64,000 nt of DNA from Mycolicibacterium iranicum (GCF_002101705.1 NZ_LQPC01000030.1:372001-436000); one strand, 5' to 3'; positions 52,237 through 59,250 are shown, counted from the first letter of the stretch. Program-made: numbers and translations. Notes: generated from the sequence alone by a model not told the origin.

Positions 52237-54836
52237 TCCGCAACGCGTTTGACCTCGAGAGCCTCCCCTCCGAGGCGATGGTCGGCACCGACGAAGTCAT
52301 CAATCCCTTCCGCGTTCTGGGTGAACGGGCCTACGCGGCAGCGACACCGATGGGCCCGCTGGTGGGCCGCGACCGTGAGTTCGCCAGACTCCAGAAGAGC
52401 TGGGAAAGAGCCCGCGCGGGAACATTAACCACCCCGGCGATCGTTTTCCGAGGCGAGGCGGGCATCGGCAAGAGCCGCCTTGCCGCTGCAGCTTCGGAAC
52501 TGGTGCAGCAGGACGGAGGGACGGTCCTCGAGTTGGTCGGCTCCCCCGTGCATACGGACGTCGGACTGTATCCCGCGCGACTGCTCCTGGAGCGGCGCGC
52601 AGGCATCACGCGAGTGACGGATCCTGCTCGCCGGCTTCAGCTCCTCGAAGCCGAGGTGAGGACCCAGGGGTTGAACGCCGACTCCGAAATTCCGCTGCTG
52701 GCACCCATTCTCGGGTTGGACGCATCACTGGGCTACCGAACCCCGCAGGCGGAGGGCCGCAAGCTTCAGGAGCTGATTGCCACAGCGCTGCGGGAATACC
52801 TGCTGGCCGCCCTAGGCAAAGGGCCGGGACTGCTGCTCGCCGAGGACGCGCACTGGTTCGACCCGTCCACTTTGGACGTTCTGAGTTCGCTTTTGACGAT
52901 GACCGACGGCCGCCTGCTCGCAGTGATCACAGGCCGTGACGGGAACTGGCTGCCCGACAACTGGCCCGCCAAGGTGTTCAATCTCGCTCCGCTGACCGAC
53001 CAACAGACCGATGAGCTCGTGCTTGCCCTGGATCCGAGGATCGCGCCCGAACAGTGCGCGGCTGTCAGGCAGCGCTGCGGTGGCGTCCCGTTCTACATCG
53101 AGCAGGTGGTCAACGGACTCAGCTCCTCCGGCGACACCGATGGGCCCACCGTCCCCGATTCTCTCTACGAGCCGCTGTTCGCCCGACTTCTCGCTGTCCC
53201 GGACGTCGTGCCCGTCGTCGAAGCAGCTGCAGTCATCGGCCGCCACGTAGATCGTGGGCTGCTGGTGGCCGTCTCCGGGCTCAGCGAAGACAAGGTCGAC
53301 GACGTCATCGACGAGCTCGAAGACGCGAAGGTGTTCGAACCGCATGGACCAGACGCGTGGAAGTTCCGGCACGAGCTGCTCCGTGAAGTCGCCGCCGAAT
53401 TGGCGCCGCCGAGCGTACGGCGTGCGCTGCACGGCAAGACGGCTGACGTCCTGATGGAAGTCGCTGCCGGAGAACCAGACTGGCGGCTTGTAGCCAGTCA
53501 CTACGAGCACGCCGAGCGCCACGCCGATGCCGCGACGTCCTACCGGCGGGCATCTGCAGATGCGCGCCGGCGCGGCGCCCTCGAAGAGGCTCGCACCTAC
53601 CTCAGACATTCGTTGACACAGGTGGCACTGTGCCCACCGGGTCGAGACAGGGATCGCCTGGAGATCGAGCCGAGGCTGGAACACTGCTTCCTCACGTCGA
53701 CGGCCGAGGGATATCAAAGCCCGTCGGTGACTGAAGATTTGGAACGATGCCTGCAACTCGTCGGGTCTGACCTGCACGACGATCAAGTCTTCGGGACGTT
53801 ACTCTCCGTCAGCAGCTACTACATCAACAAGTCCGACCTGCGCCGCGCCCGCCAACTGTCGGAAGTCATGCTCGCCAAACCGGACGAACAGAGGCAGCAG
53901 TGGAGCCCTGCGATTGCCTGCGTTCTCGGAATGGCCGCCTTCATGCGCGGCGAATTCACCGAGGCTCGCAAGCATTTCGAAGAAGCCAGCCGCGGTTTCG
54001 ACGACCAGGGCCAGAACAGCATGCAGGAACTCTGGTTTATCCCTTGGGATATTGTCGCGCTGGCATTCGAGCACCTTTCCATCTATCACCTGCTGCACGG
54101 CGATGTCACCGAAGCCGAATCCAACATGGCGAAGGCAGTCAGCCGAGGAGATGAACTCGCCTTCCCATGGGGGCCCTACAACCAGGCCTACGCCAGTCAC
54201 ATCGAGATCTGGTTGCGCTGCGAAGCAGGACAGCTCGACCGCGCCGAGAAGCTCGTCACCAACATGGTCGAGCACGCCGAGCGTTACGGTATCGATTTCT
54301 GGCAGGCGCTCGGAGCGACCCTGGGGTTGGGTATCGTCCATGGTCAGATTTTGCTGAACGCCGATAGTGTTGAGGAAGAACAGATCTCATCGCAAGTCGA
54401 ACAGCTCACCCAGTCCACCGATCTGTGGCGGTCCCTCGGGCTGTATGCCTACCAGACGCAGTACGACTGTGTCATCGGTCGACTCCTGATCGCTTCCGGC
54501 CGGTTGGAAGAGGCACGGGAGCGGATCAACACAGCGTTGCAGATCGCCGAGGACACCGGGATGCATTTCTATGACGCCGAACTTCTGCGCGCGCGGGCCA
54601 AGACGTACCTCGATCCGGACACGCGAGCTGCCGATCTCGAGGCCGCCATGGAGGTAGCCCGCCGCCAAGACGCTCCGCTGTTTGAACTTCGTTCAGCGCT
54701 CGATGATTACGACCTCCGCGGCGGAGATTCACTTCCGGCACTTCGCGAAGCGCTCGCCAAGCTTCCAGCCGATTGCGCGCTTCCAGAAGCGGTTCGGGCC
54801 CGGGATGCTCTCACTGTCGGGCAGCTCGGCGCTTAG
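52104..54836 (+). CDS. Cyclase C-terminal half, AAA ATPase and TPR-like region (3' part of frameshifted gene)
   Basis: Continues the protein above. VHRGPVYLDDNQDDVYGLAV and TLAARVSALAPAGGVAVS complete the class III cyclase; the usual Asn of V-N-x-A-A-R is Thr (VTLAAR), which may reduce cyclase activity. Next is a Walker A GEAGIGKSRLAAAASEL and Walker B-like LLLAEDAHWFDPSTLDVLSS, as in MalT/PknK-type AAA regulators, then about 450 residues of TPR-like helices (EARTYLRHSLTQV; ARKHFEEASRGFDDQGQ). The joined protein of about 1380 aa is a signal-integrating kinase resembling PknK with an inserted cyclase domain. It converges with the M50 gene, overlapping by 4 nt. Confidence 0.8.
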   Translation: MHRGPVYLDDNQDDVYGLAVTLAARVSALAPAGGVAVSHSVEPLIRNAFDLESLPSEAMVGTDEVINPFRVLGERAYAAATPMGPLVGRDREFARLQKSWERARAGTLTTPAIVFRGEAGIGKSRLAAAASELVQQDGGTVLELVGSPVHTDVGLYPARLLLERRAGITRVTDPARRLQLLEAEVRTQGLNADSEIPLLAPILGLDASLGYRTPQAEGRKLQELIATALREYLLAALGKGPGLLLAEDAHWFDPSTLDVLSSLLTMTDGRLLAVITGRDGNWLPDNWPAKVFNLAPLTDQQTDELVLALDPRIAPEQCAAVRQRCGGVPFYIEQVVNGLSSSGDTDGPTVPDSLYEPLFARLLAVPDVVPVVEAAAVIGRHVDRGLLVAVSGLSEDKVDDVIDELEDAKVFEPHGPDAWKFRHELLREVAAELAPPSVRRALHGKTADVLMEVAAGEPDWRLVASHYEHAERHADAATSYRRASADARRRGALEEARTYLRHSLTQVALCPPGRDRDRLEIEPRLEHCFLTSTAEGYQSPSVTEDLERCLQLVGSDLHDDQVFGTLLSVSSYYINKSDLRRARQLSEVMLAKPDEQRQQWSPAIACVLGMAAFMRGEFTEARKHFEEASRGFDDQGQNSMQELWFIPWDIVALAFEHLSIYHLLHGDVTEAESNMAKAVSRGDELAFPWGPYNQAYASHIEIWLRCEAGQLDRAEKLVTNMVEHAERYGIDFWQALGATLGLGIVHGQILLNADSVEEEQISSQVEQLTQSTDLWRSLGLYAYQTQYDCVIGRLLIASGRLEEARERINTALQIAEDTGMHFYDAELLRARAKTYLDPDTRAADLEAAMEVARRQDAPLFELRSALDDYDLRGGDSLPALREALAKLPADCALPEAVRARDALTVGQLGA

Positions 54837-56065
54837 GATTGCTCGGCCTCGGTCGCAGGCGCTTTTGAGGTGAGCTCCAGCGCGAGCCCGATTCCGGAGA
54901 ACAGTGCCGCCATGGCCACCGGAACGACGATATAGAGGCCGAGCAGGATCTCGATGACGTTGCCCCCGAAGAGCGAAGAGACCAGGTCTCCTGCGGCCAG
55001 CCACCACGCCCAGGTGCCGCCCACGAGCAGAACGACGCCGCCGATGATGCTGAAGGCTCCGTAACCCGCCAGCCACGCGGGCTCGTCGCTGTCGGTGACA
55101 CCACGCAGTCTGCGGCTCAACGCTTCCCGGGAGCGTGGTGAAAGGTCGGGTTCGTCGAGGTAGTCCGAGAGCGCGATATGGCCGTCCACTTCCAGGATCG
55201 GCATACCGTTCTCGAAGATCCCGATGAGTTGGGTGATCGCCAGACGCCAGCAGACGCTGACCAACAAAACCGATCCGGCGACAGTATGCGACATGATGAG
55301 CAGCACCGACATGGTCACGAGGTCCACGGCCAGTCCAGCGAGTGCGTTGACGACGCGGGCGCGCTTCGGCAGGGTGATCCCGTCCGAGCAGTCGACATAG
55401 AAACACATTGCGCCCCAATAGAATCCGCATCCAGCCGAGCGTGGGGTGCGTCCGTAGTGAACCAGCGCCACCGCGTGACCCAGTTCGTGGAGTCCCGACA
55501 GGGCGAACCCCAACAACATTCCCAGCGTTGCGTCCACCCACGGCTCGTTACTGACCTGCGGACCGTCCGGGCGGCCCATGACCAGGCACGCCAGTCCCGC
55601 AATGACGATCGCCGTCAGCGCGAACCGGCCCGTCCACGATTCGATTACCGGCATAACTACGCGGTGGACTCGGCGCGCGATGCCGTCAATGCCGGTGAAT
55701 TCGATCCCCGAGCGGCTGAAGGTCATGCGCTTGGCGGGGGTGATGTCGATGACCATCGACGGTTGTTCAGAGATCACGCGTTCCGCGACGAGCGCATCGA
55801 CAAGCTCGCGGTCGGCAGCGGTGCCACCGAGTCCCACCCTCAGCTCGTCAAGCCTCGCAGCATCGCGGACGAGCGCCGGAATATCGGAAGCTCGGTCGTG
55901 CGCGATCAGCAGCGGCGACCCGCCCGGGGTGCAGACGATCAAACCGCGCTTGCTCACCCGCCAGCTGACGCCGTCGACGAACCGGAGAGCGTTGTCAGAC
56001 TCGTCGATTTCGGCGGGCCGCGGCAAGGGTGCCTGCGCAATGGTGTCGGTTGGATCTCCGGACAT
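54833..56065 (-). CDS. M50-type membrane zinc metalloprotease with possible peptide-recognition N-terminus
   Basis: 410 aa. Residues 1-125 are soluble; NALRFVDGVSWRVSKRGLIV then CTPGGSPLLIAHDR resembles the small winged-helix PqqD-like domains at the N-terminus of peptide-processing M50 proteins, but this is only a suggestion. Membrane helices flank the active site SGLHELGHAVALVHYGRTPR (HExxH) near residue 197. The later ILEVDGHIALSDYLDEP supplies the third metal ligand, as in the NPDG/xDG motif of M50 proteases. The family cleaves membrane-embedded or short peptides (site-2 protease, YydH in B. subtilis). Surrounded by tiny-peptide genes, it is the best candidate for processing or exporting them. 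Confidence 0.75.
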   Translation of the reverse strand: MSGDPTDTIAQAPLPRPAEIDESDNALRFVDGVSWRVSKRGLIVCTPGGSPLLIAHDRASDIPALVRDAARLDELRVGLGGTAADRELVDALVAERVISEQPSMVIDITPAKRMTFSRSGIEFTGIDGIARRVHRVVMPVIESWTGRFALTAIVIAGLACLVMGRPDGPQVSNEPWVDATLGMLLGFALSGLHELGHAVALVHYGRTPRSAGCGFYWGAMCFYVDCSDGITLPKRARVVNALAGLAVDLVTMSVLLIMSHTVAGSVLLVSVCWRLAITQLIGIFENGMPILEVDGHIALSDYLDEPDLSPRSREALSRRLRGVTDSDEPAWLAGYGAFSIIGGVVLLVGGTWAWWLAAGDLVSSLFGGNVIEILLGLYIVVPVAMAALFSGIGLALELTSKAPATEAEQS

Positions 56066-56125
56066 CGTCGCCCTGCTTTCGAAGTCGTGTGTCTGTCGTC
56101 GGTGTGCTCATACGGTCTGCGGTAG

Positions 56126-56143
56126 GGCTTGGAGCTTTCTAAA
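56126..56143 (-). promoter_or_regulatory. AGAAA-N3-CCAAG element before the M50 gene
   Basis: On the minus strand TTTAGAAAGCTCCAAGCC, 61 nt before the M50 start codon. Same spacing to the gene as the site at 50131. Confidence 0.55.
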
Positions 56144-56157
56144 GGGCCTTGACATCA

Positions 56158-56193
56158 CCCCGGGTGCGCCGCAGAGAAGCGGACGCACCCGGG
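56158..56193 (-). terminator. Strong GC hairpin between minus-strand tiny peptide and M50 gene
   Basis: Arms of 14 and 15 nt (GGGTGCGCCGC pairing with GCGG-A-CGCACCC, extended by CCC/GGG) around AGAGAA. No long T run, as usual in mycobacteria. It probably ends the transcript of the peptide gene at 56383 before the M50 promoter. Confidence 0.65.
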
Positions 56194-56323
56194 GGATGGT
56201 TGGAACGGCACTCGAATCTCCCCCAAGATTCTCGTGCGTTCCGAGACAGGGCCGCCCCACGTGAGTCGTCATCGCTACTGTCCCCTCAGCAGCAGCGAAT
56301 CGTGGACCGTGAGGCGGCAGGAC

Positions 56324-56383
56324 CTAGGGCCAGCGACTGCCGCGTCGACCTCTCGTCAGCCGGCGTTCGATCCGTCGGATCAT
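56324..56383 (-). CDS. Arginine-rich tiny peptide on the minus strand (19 aa)
   Basis: MIRRIERRLTRGRRGSRWP then TAG. AAGGAGGTGGG ends 6 nt before the ATG. It matches the family through position 17, with two extra residues (Trp-Pro). It lies between the SARP gene and the hairpin and is preceded 49 nt upstream by the shared element at 56432-56447. Confidence 0.75.
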   Translation of the reverse strand: MIRRIERRLTRGRRGSRWP

Positions 56384-56431
56384 GTCTTCCCACCTCCTTG
56401 CGCCCTCACTGACCGAAGGGTCGCGGGGTGC

Positions 56432-56447
56432 GCTTGGAAGTTTCTAG
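56432..56447 (-). promoter_or_regulatory. AGAAA-N3-CCAAG element before the minus-strand tiny peptide
   Basis: On the minus strand CTAGAAACTTCCAAGC, just after the SARP stop codon. Third occurrence of the motif. Confidence 0.55.
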
Positions 56448-56454
56448 GAGGCGG

Positions 56455-57594
56455 CTACCCGCCGGAGGAACGGTCTATCTCGAAAGTGAGCGCGGTGTCG
56501 CCGATCATGATCCGGTCACCGTCGGCCAATGCGGCGTTTCCCTGAACCTTTATGCCTTGCAGCAATATTCCGTTGGCGGAACCCGCATCGTTGATGACGT
56601 GACCGGAGCCGGTATAGAGGATGACGGCGTGGTAGCGACTAGCTCTTGGATCGGTCATCACGATGTCGTTTCCGCTGTGTCGACCGATTCTCGTGACCGG
56701 ACCGGCGACCGGGTAGACGGTGCCGGCATCGGTCCGTAGCGCTGCGCCGGATGACGGCGTGAAGGCCAGGTGGTGTGCCGTCGCGATCAAGGTGTCGGCG
56801 GCGGTCGTCTTGGCCGAGCGCTCGACGTTCAATGGCTGCTGTTGCAGGATCGCCTCGTGGAGGTCACGGACACTGGGGTCCGGGTCAATCCCAAGCTCGT
56901 CAGCCAGCAGTGATTTCAGGCGGCGAAATGCCTCCAGCGCGTCTGACTGGCGTTGGGTGACGTAGTAAGCGGTCATCAACTGTGCCCAGAGCGGCTCACG
57001 GAACGGGTGCGTCGCCACGAGCTCTTCGAGATCGCTGATCACGGACTCGGCACGTCCGCAGGCGATCTCGGCTTGGGCGTGCACGGTGTGCACCGAGACT
57101 TTGTCCTCGGTCAGCGCGACGGCAAGCGGTTCGACGAACCCGAAGTCGCGAAGATCCTCGAGGAACTCACCGCGCCACTCGGAGAGCGCGGCTTCGAAGT
57201 GGACGCTCGCATCCTCGAATCGGCCCACTGCCGCAGCTTCGAGACCCTCGCTCCGGCGCTGGTTGAACCGGCCGACGTCGACGTTGGCGTCTGCGACGAC
57301 CAGCCGGTAGCCCGGCGCGGCCTTCTGCAAGATGTCGCGGCCGTCGGCGCCGCCGGTACGGAATAGGCGGCGCAGGTTGGAGATGTAGGCGTGCAGGCTG
57401 GCGCGCGACTCCGACGGCGGCTCCTCGCCCCAGACGGCGCTGACGAGCGAGTCCGTAGCCACTACTCGGTTGCGGTTGACCAACAGCGCGGCGAGCACGG
57501 CACGTTGCTTGGGCGTCCCTGCAGGAACGGGTGAATCGCCGACCGACATCTGCAGCGGTCCCAGCACGATGAACGCCGGTCCCGGTGTCGTCAT
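56455..57594 (-). CDS. SARP-family activator with C-terminal FHA domain (EmbR-like)
   Basis: 379 aa from ATG 57594 (MTTPGPAFIVLGPLQMSVGD). The OmpR-like winged helix (GTPKQRAVLAALLVNRNRVV) and bacterial transcriptional activation domain (FEDASVHFEAALSEWRGEFL; LGIDPDPSVRDLHEAILQQQ) define the SARP family. The C-terminal FHA domain (TRIGRHSGNDIVMTDPRASR with YHAVI, then DAGSANGILLQG) binds phosphothreonine. M. tuberculosis EmbR has the same architecture and is phosphorylated by a Ser/Thr kinase. Here the kinase gene is three genes away, so it probably feeds this regulator. Likely activator of the tiny-peptide genes. Confidence 0.85.
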   Translation of the reverse strand: MTTPGPAFIVLGPLQMSVGDSPVPAGTPKQRAVLAALLVNRNRVVATDSLVSAVWGEEPPSESRASLHAYISNLRRLFRTGGADGRDILQKAAPGYRLVVADANVDVGRFNQRRSEGLEAAAVGRFEDASVHFEAALSEWRGEFLEDLRDFGFVEPLAVALTEDKVSVHTVHAQAEIACGRAESVISDLEELVATHPFREPLWAQLMTAYYVTQRQSDALEAFRRLKSLLADELGIDPDPSVRDLHEAILQQQPLNVERSAKTTAADTLIATAHHLAFTPSSGAALRTDAGTVYPVAGPVTRIGRHSGNDIVMTDPRASRYHAVILYTGSGHVINDAGSANGILLQGIKVQGNAALADGDRIMIGDTALTFEIDRSSGG

Positions 57595-57687
57595 CCCGAT
57601 GAGCCCCCTTCGCAGAAATCCCATGCTGACCATAACCGGCCGATGACCAGCGAAGAGGCAGGACACCGGCACCGTCTTGAGGGCTCC

Positions 57688-57701
57688 AAGAAACCGCCAA
57701 G
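57688..57701 (+). promoter_or_regulatory. AGAAA-N3-CCAAG element before the downstream tiny-peptide array
   Basis: AAGAAACCGCCAAG, 22 nt before the ATG of the first peptide of the array. The short distance suggests a leaderless or near-leaderless transcript. Confidence 0.5.
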
Positions 57702-57723
57702 AACGCGCCGCGACAGTGTCTCC

Positions 57724-57804
57724 ATGAATCACGAGAACCGAGAAGTAAACACCCTTCGCCAGCTGCAACGCCGGTTGACGCGCGGCAGGCGCAACAGCCG
57801 ATAA
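57724..57804 (+). CDS. Arginine-rich tiny peptide, array member 1 (26 aa, extended N-terminus)
   Basis: Starts MNHENREVN, then continues TLRQLQRRLTRGRRNSR, which matches the family over its whole length. No Shine-Dalgarno before the ATG, in line with a leaderless start. No ATG, GTG or TTG lies at the usual 17-codon position. Confidence 0.65.
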   Translation: MNHENREVNTLRQLQRRLTRGRRNSR

Positions 57805-57836
57805 CGGACGACCGCGGAACAGAAGGAGGTGAGCAC

Positions 57837-57890
57837 ATGATCCACCACATGCAGAGGCGACTGACCCGCGGACGGCGCAGTCGAAGCTGA
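57837..57890 (+). CDS. Arginine-rich tiny peptide, array member 2 (17 aa)
   Basis: MIHHMQRRLTRGRRSRS with AAGGAGGTGAG six nt upstream. A perfect match to the consensus. Confidence 0.8.
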   Translation: MIHHMQRRLTRGRRSRS

Positions 57891-57927
57891 CGATCGAGTC
57901 TCGAGACAGCTGAGGGGAGGTGATCAC

Positions 57928-57981
57928 ATGGTTCGACAACTGCAACGCCGACTCGCTCGCGGGCGACGCAATGCGCGCTAA
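57928..57981 (+). CDS. Arginine-rich tiny peptide, array member 3 (17 aa)
   Basis: MVRQLQRRLARGRRNAR with GGGGAGGTGATCAC directly upstream. Ala at position 10. Confidence 0.8.
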   Translation: MVRQLQRRLARGRRNAR

Positions 57982-58018
57982 GACAGAATCTCACAACACC
58001 TTTGAAGGAAGTGACAAA

Positions 58019-58072
58019 TTGCTAAGGCACATGAATCGGCGATTGGCTCGAGGGCGACGAAGCAGGGGTTAA
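58019..58072 (+). CDS. Arginine-rich tiny peptide, array member 4 (17 aa, TTG start)
   Basis: TTG start gives (M)LRHMNRRLARGRRSRG; GAAGGAAGTGA upstream. Using TTG restores the 17-codon length, which supports the start. Confidence 0.72.
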   Translation: MLRHMNRRLARGRRSRG

Positions 58073-58103
58073 CACCTCACGCGTGAATCGAAAGGAGGAT
58101 CGG

Positions 58104-58157
58104 ATGATCCGATGCATGGGACGCCGGCTAGCCCGCGGAAGGCGCGGCCGAAGCTGA
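58104..58157 (+). CDS. Arginine-rich tiny peptide, array member 5 (17 aa)
   Basis: MIRCMGRRLARGRRGRS, ribosome-binding site AAAGGAGGATC. The only 17-aa member with a cysteine (position 4). Confidence 0.8.
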   Translation: MIRCMGRRLARGRRGRS

Positions 58158-58387
58158 CCAACGAATGCAGATAGAACGGATCAGGAAACTGATCCAGCAC
58201 TTGCGATGGCGATCGAACCGAGACCAGCGTCACCGGAGTTGAGCGCAACGCCAGCCGAAAGCCCAGGTTGCACCTCAGACAAAGGCCATCATCCACAACA
58301 CGATTGGAGTCTTGGGAAGCCAGCTGGTGCTCGGTCGGCTGCACAGCGGCTGATCTAGACGGACATCGAAATACTGCAGAGGACAAC
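58158..58387 (+). other. Gap in the peptide array with a GAAA-loop hairpin
   Basis: No consensus peptide here. A perfect 7-bp hairpin GGATCAG-GAAA-CTGATCC lies at 58178-58195 and may end or stabilise the first half of the array. A basic 25-codon frame at 58165-58242 covers the hairpin, lacks a ribosome-binding site and is probably spurious. Confidence 0.5.
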
Positions 58388-58441
58388 ATGATTCTCAAGA
58401 TAAAGCGGCGCCTCACCCGCGCGCGACGCCACCGGGGGTGA
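58388..58441 (+). CDS. Arginine-rich tiny peptide, array member 6 (17 aa)
   Basis: MILKIKRRLTRARRHRG, with AGAGGA seven nt upstream. The stop is followed 5 nt later by the next member, so the two are probably coupled. Confidence 0.8.
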   Translation: MILKIKRRLTRARRHRG

Positions 58442-58446
58442 TCTCA

Positions 58447-58500
58447 ATGCTCCGGCTCATGCAGCGTCGGCTCGCACGCGCGCGACGCCACAGAAGCTAG
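58447..58500 (+). CDS. Arginine-rich tiny peptide, array member 7 (17 aa)
   Basis: MLRLMQRRLARARRHRS. The GGGGGTGA at the end of member 6 serves as its ribosome-binding site. Confidence 0.8.
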   Translation: MLRLMQRRLARARRHRS

Positions 58501-58567
58501 CGACAGCTGCGCCCATCCCGAACACGCCGACTCGACTTCAGCAGTCGACTTCATCAGAAGGAAGTAG

Positions 58568-58621
58568 ATGCTTCGACATTTGCACCGACGGCTCGCCCGC
58601 GGACGACGCACCAGCCGCTGA
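58568..58621 (+). CDS. Arginine-rich tiny peptide, array member 8 (17 aa)
   Basis: MLRHLHRRLARGRRTSR with AGAAGGAAG upstream. Full consensus. Confidence 0.8.
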   Translation: MLRHLHRRLARGRRTSR

Positions 58622-58659
58622 CCCCGGCACGAACACGAATCTGAAAAGGAAAGCCTCAA

Positions 58660-58713
58660 TTGATGCGGCAAATGCAACGAAGGTTAACCCGCGCCCGACG
58701 CAGCAAGATGTAG
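58660..58713 (+). CDS. Arginine-rich tiny peptide, array member 9 (17 aa with TTG start)
   Basis: (M)MRQMQRRLTRARRSKM. TTG at 58660 gives 17 codons and correct alignment; ATG at 58663 would give 16. AAAAGGAAAG lies upstream. Confidence 0.75.
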   Translation: MMRQMQRRLTRARRSKM

Positions 58714-58739
58714 CAGTCGTCTTCGAATGGAGCCGACTC

Positions 58740-58862
58740 ATGAGTCGAGATCTGGACCGAAGCACCTCACGACATCTCTGCCAATGCTCGGACCTCGTGC
58801 GACGCCCACAGCCACGGCGGACCCCGAGATTGGTCAGAACTAACCAACGGAGAAATCTGTGA
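58740..58862 (+). CDS. Possible diverged array member (40 aa, basic)
   Basis: ATG 58740 with TGGAG upstream. Begins MSRDLDRSTSRHLCQCSDLV, which keeps the x-R-x-L-x-R start of the family, then continues as a longer basic peptide (RRPQPRRTPRLVRTNQRR). The stop overlaps the GTG of the next member (GTGA). Either a longer relative or a decayed copy read through. Confidence 0.35.
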   Translation: MSRDLDRSTSRHLCQCSDLVRRPQPRRTPRLVRTNQRRNL

Positions 58863-58912
58863 TCTTGAATCTGCATCGCCGGCTGATGCGCGCCCGGCGA
58901 CATCGGCTATGA
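58859..58912 (+). CDS. Arginine-rich tiny peptide, array member 10 (17 aa, GTG start)
   Basis: (M)ILNLHRRLMRARRHRL with CGGAGAAA upstream. The only member with Met instead of Thr or Ala at position 10. Confidence 0.72.
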   Translation: MILNLHRRLMRARRHRL

Positions 58913-59012
58913 CCGCATACCCGCTTCGCTGTACGCGCAGACGGCTCAGTTGCGAACATCGCGACAGTGGAACATCTCCCGGCTCGAACCCAGAAAGGAG
59001 AGTGACCTTCCG

Positions 59013-59063
59013 ATGATCCGACAAATTCACAGACGACTGACCCGCGGCTTCCGCCGCGGTTGA
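59013..59063 (+). CDS. Arginine-rich tiny peptide, array member 11 (16 aa)
   Basis: MIRQIHRRLTRGFRRG with AAAGGAGAGTGA upstream. One residue shorter; Phe at position 13. Confidence 0.75.
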   Translation: MIRQIHRRLTRGFRRG

Positions 59064-59104
59064 ACACCGCATCCAGACTACGATCTAACAGAGGGGCGAC
59101 ATCA

Positions 59105-59158
59105 ATGATTCACCTCATCCAACGCCGGCTGACGCGCGCCCGGCGCCATAAGGCCTGA
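59105..59158 (+). CDS. Arginine-rich tiny peptide, array member 12 (17 aa)
   Basis: MIHLIQRRLTRARRHKA, last of the array. GAGGGGCGACATCA upstream. A hairpin overlaps its end. Confidence 0.8.
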   Translation: MIHLIQRRLTRARRHKA

Positions 59159-59179
59159 CAGGGAAGTTTTAAGGTCAGG
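59154..59179 (+). terminator. Hairpin at the end of the peptide array
   Basis: CCTGAC (59154-59159) pairs with GTCAGG (59174-59179) across a loop containing TTTTAA. It lies right at the stop of the last peptide and before the next gene's promoter. Weak but well placed. Confidence 0.45.
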
Positions 59180-59250
59180 TTCCACGAGTCGGCCCGACCA
59201 CATCTTCCGATCACCGGCTTATCAGCTGAACCTTCACTAGGCTCGGTCCC

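Noticed and set aside
56108..56272. 54-codon minus-strand frame upstream of the M50 gene
   Set aside because: It covers the strong hairpin and the shared regulatory motif and shows no family similarity, so it is more likely untranslated leader.
58165..58242. 25-codon basic frame in the array gap, starting MQIERIRKLIQHL
   Set aside because: No ribosome-binding site, does not fit the RRL[T/A]R pattern and contains the GAAA-loop hairpin.
57724..59158. Reading the repeated units as a CRISPR array or DNA satellite
   Set aside because: Spacing is irregular (5 to about 230 nt) and the similarity is at protein level with differing synonymous codons, not identical DNA repeats.
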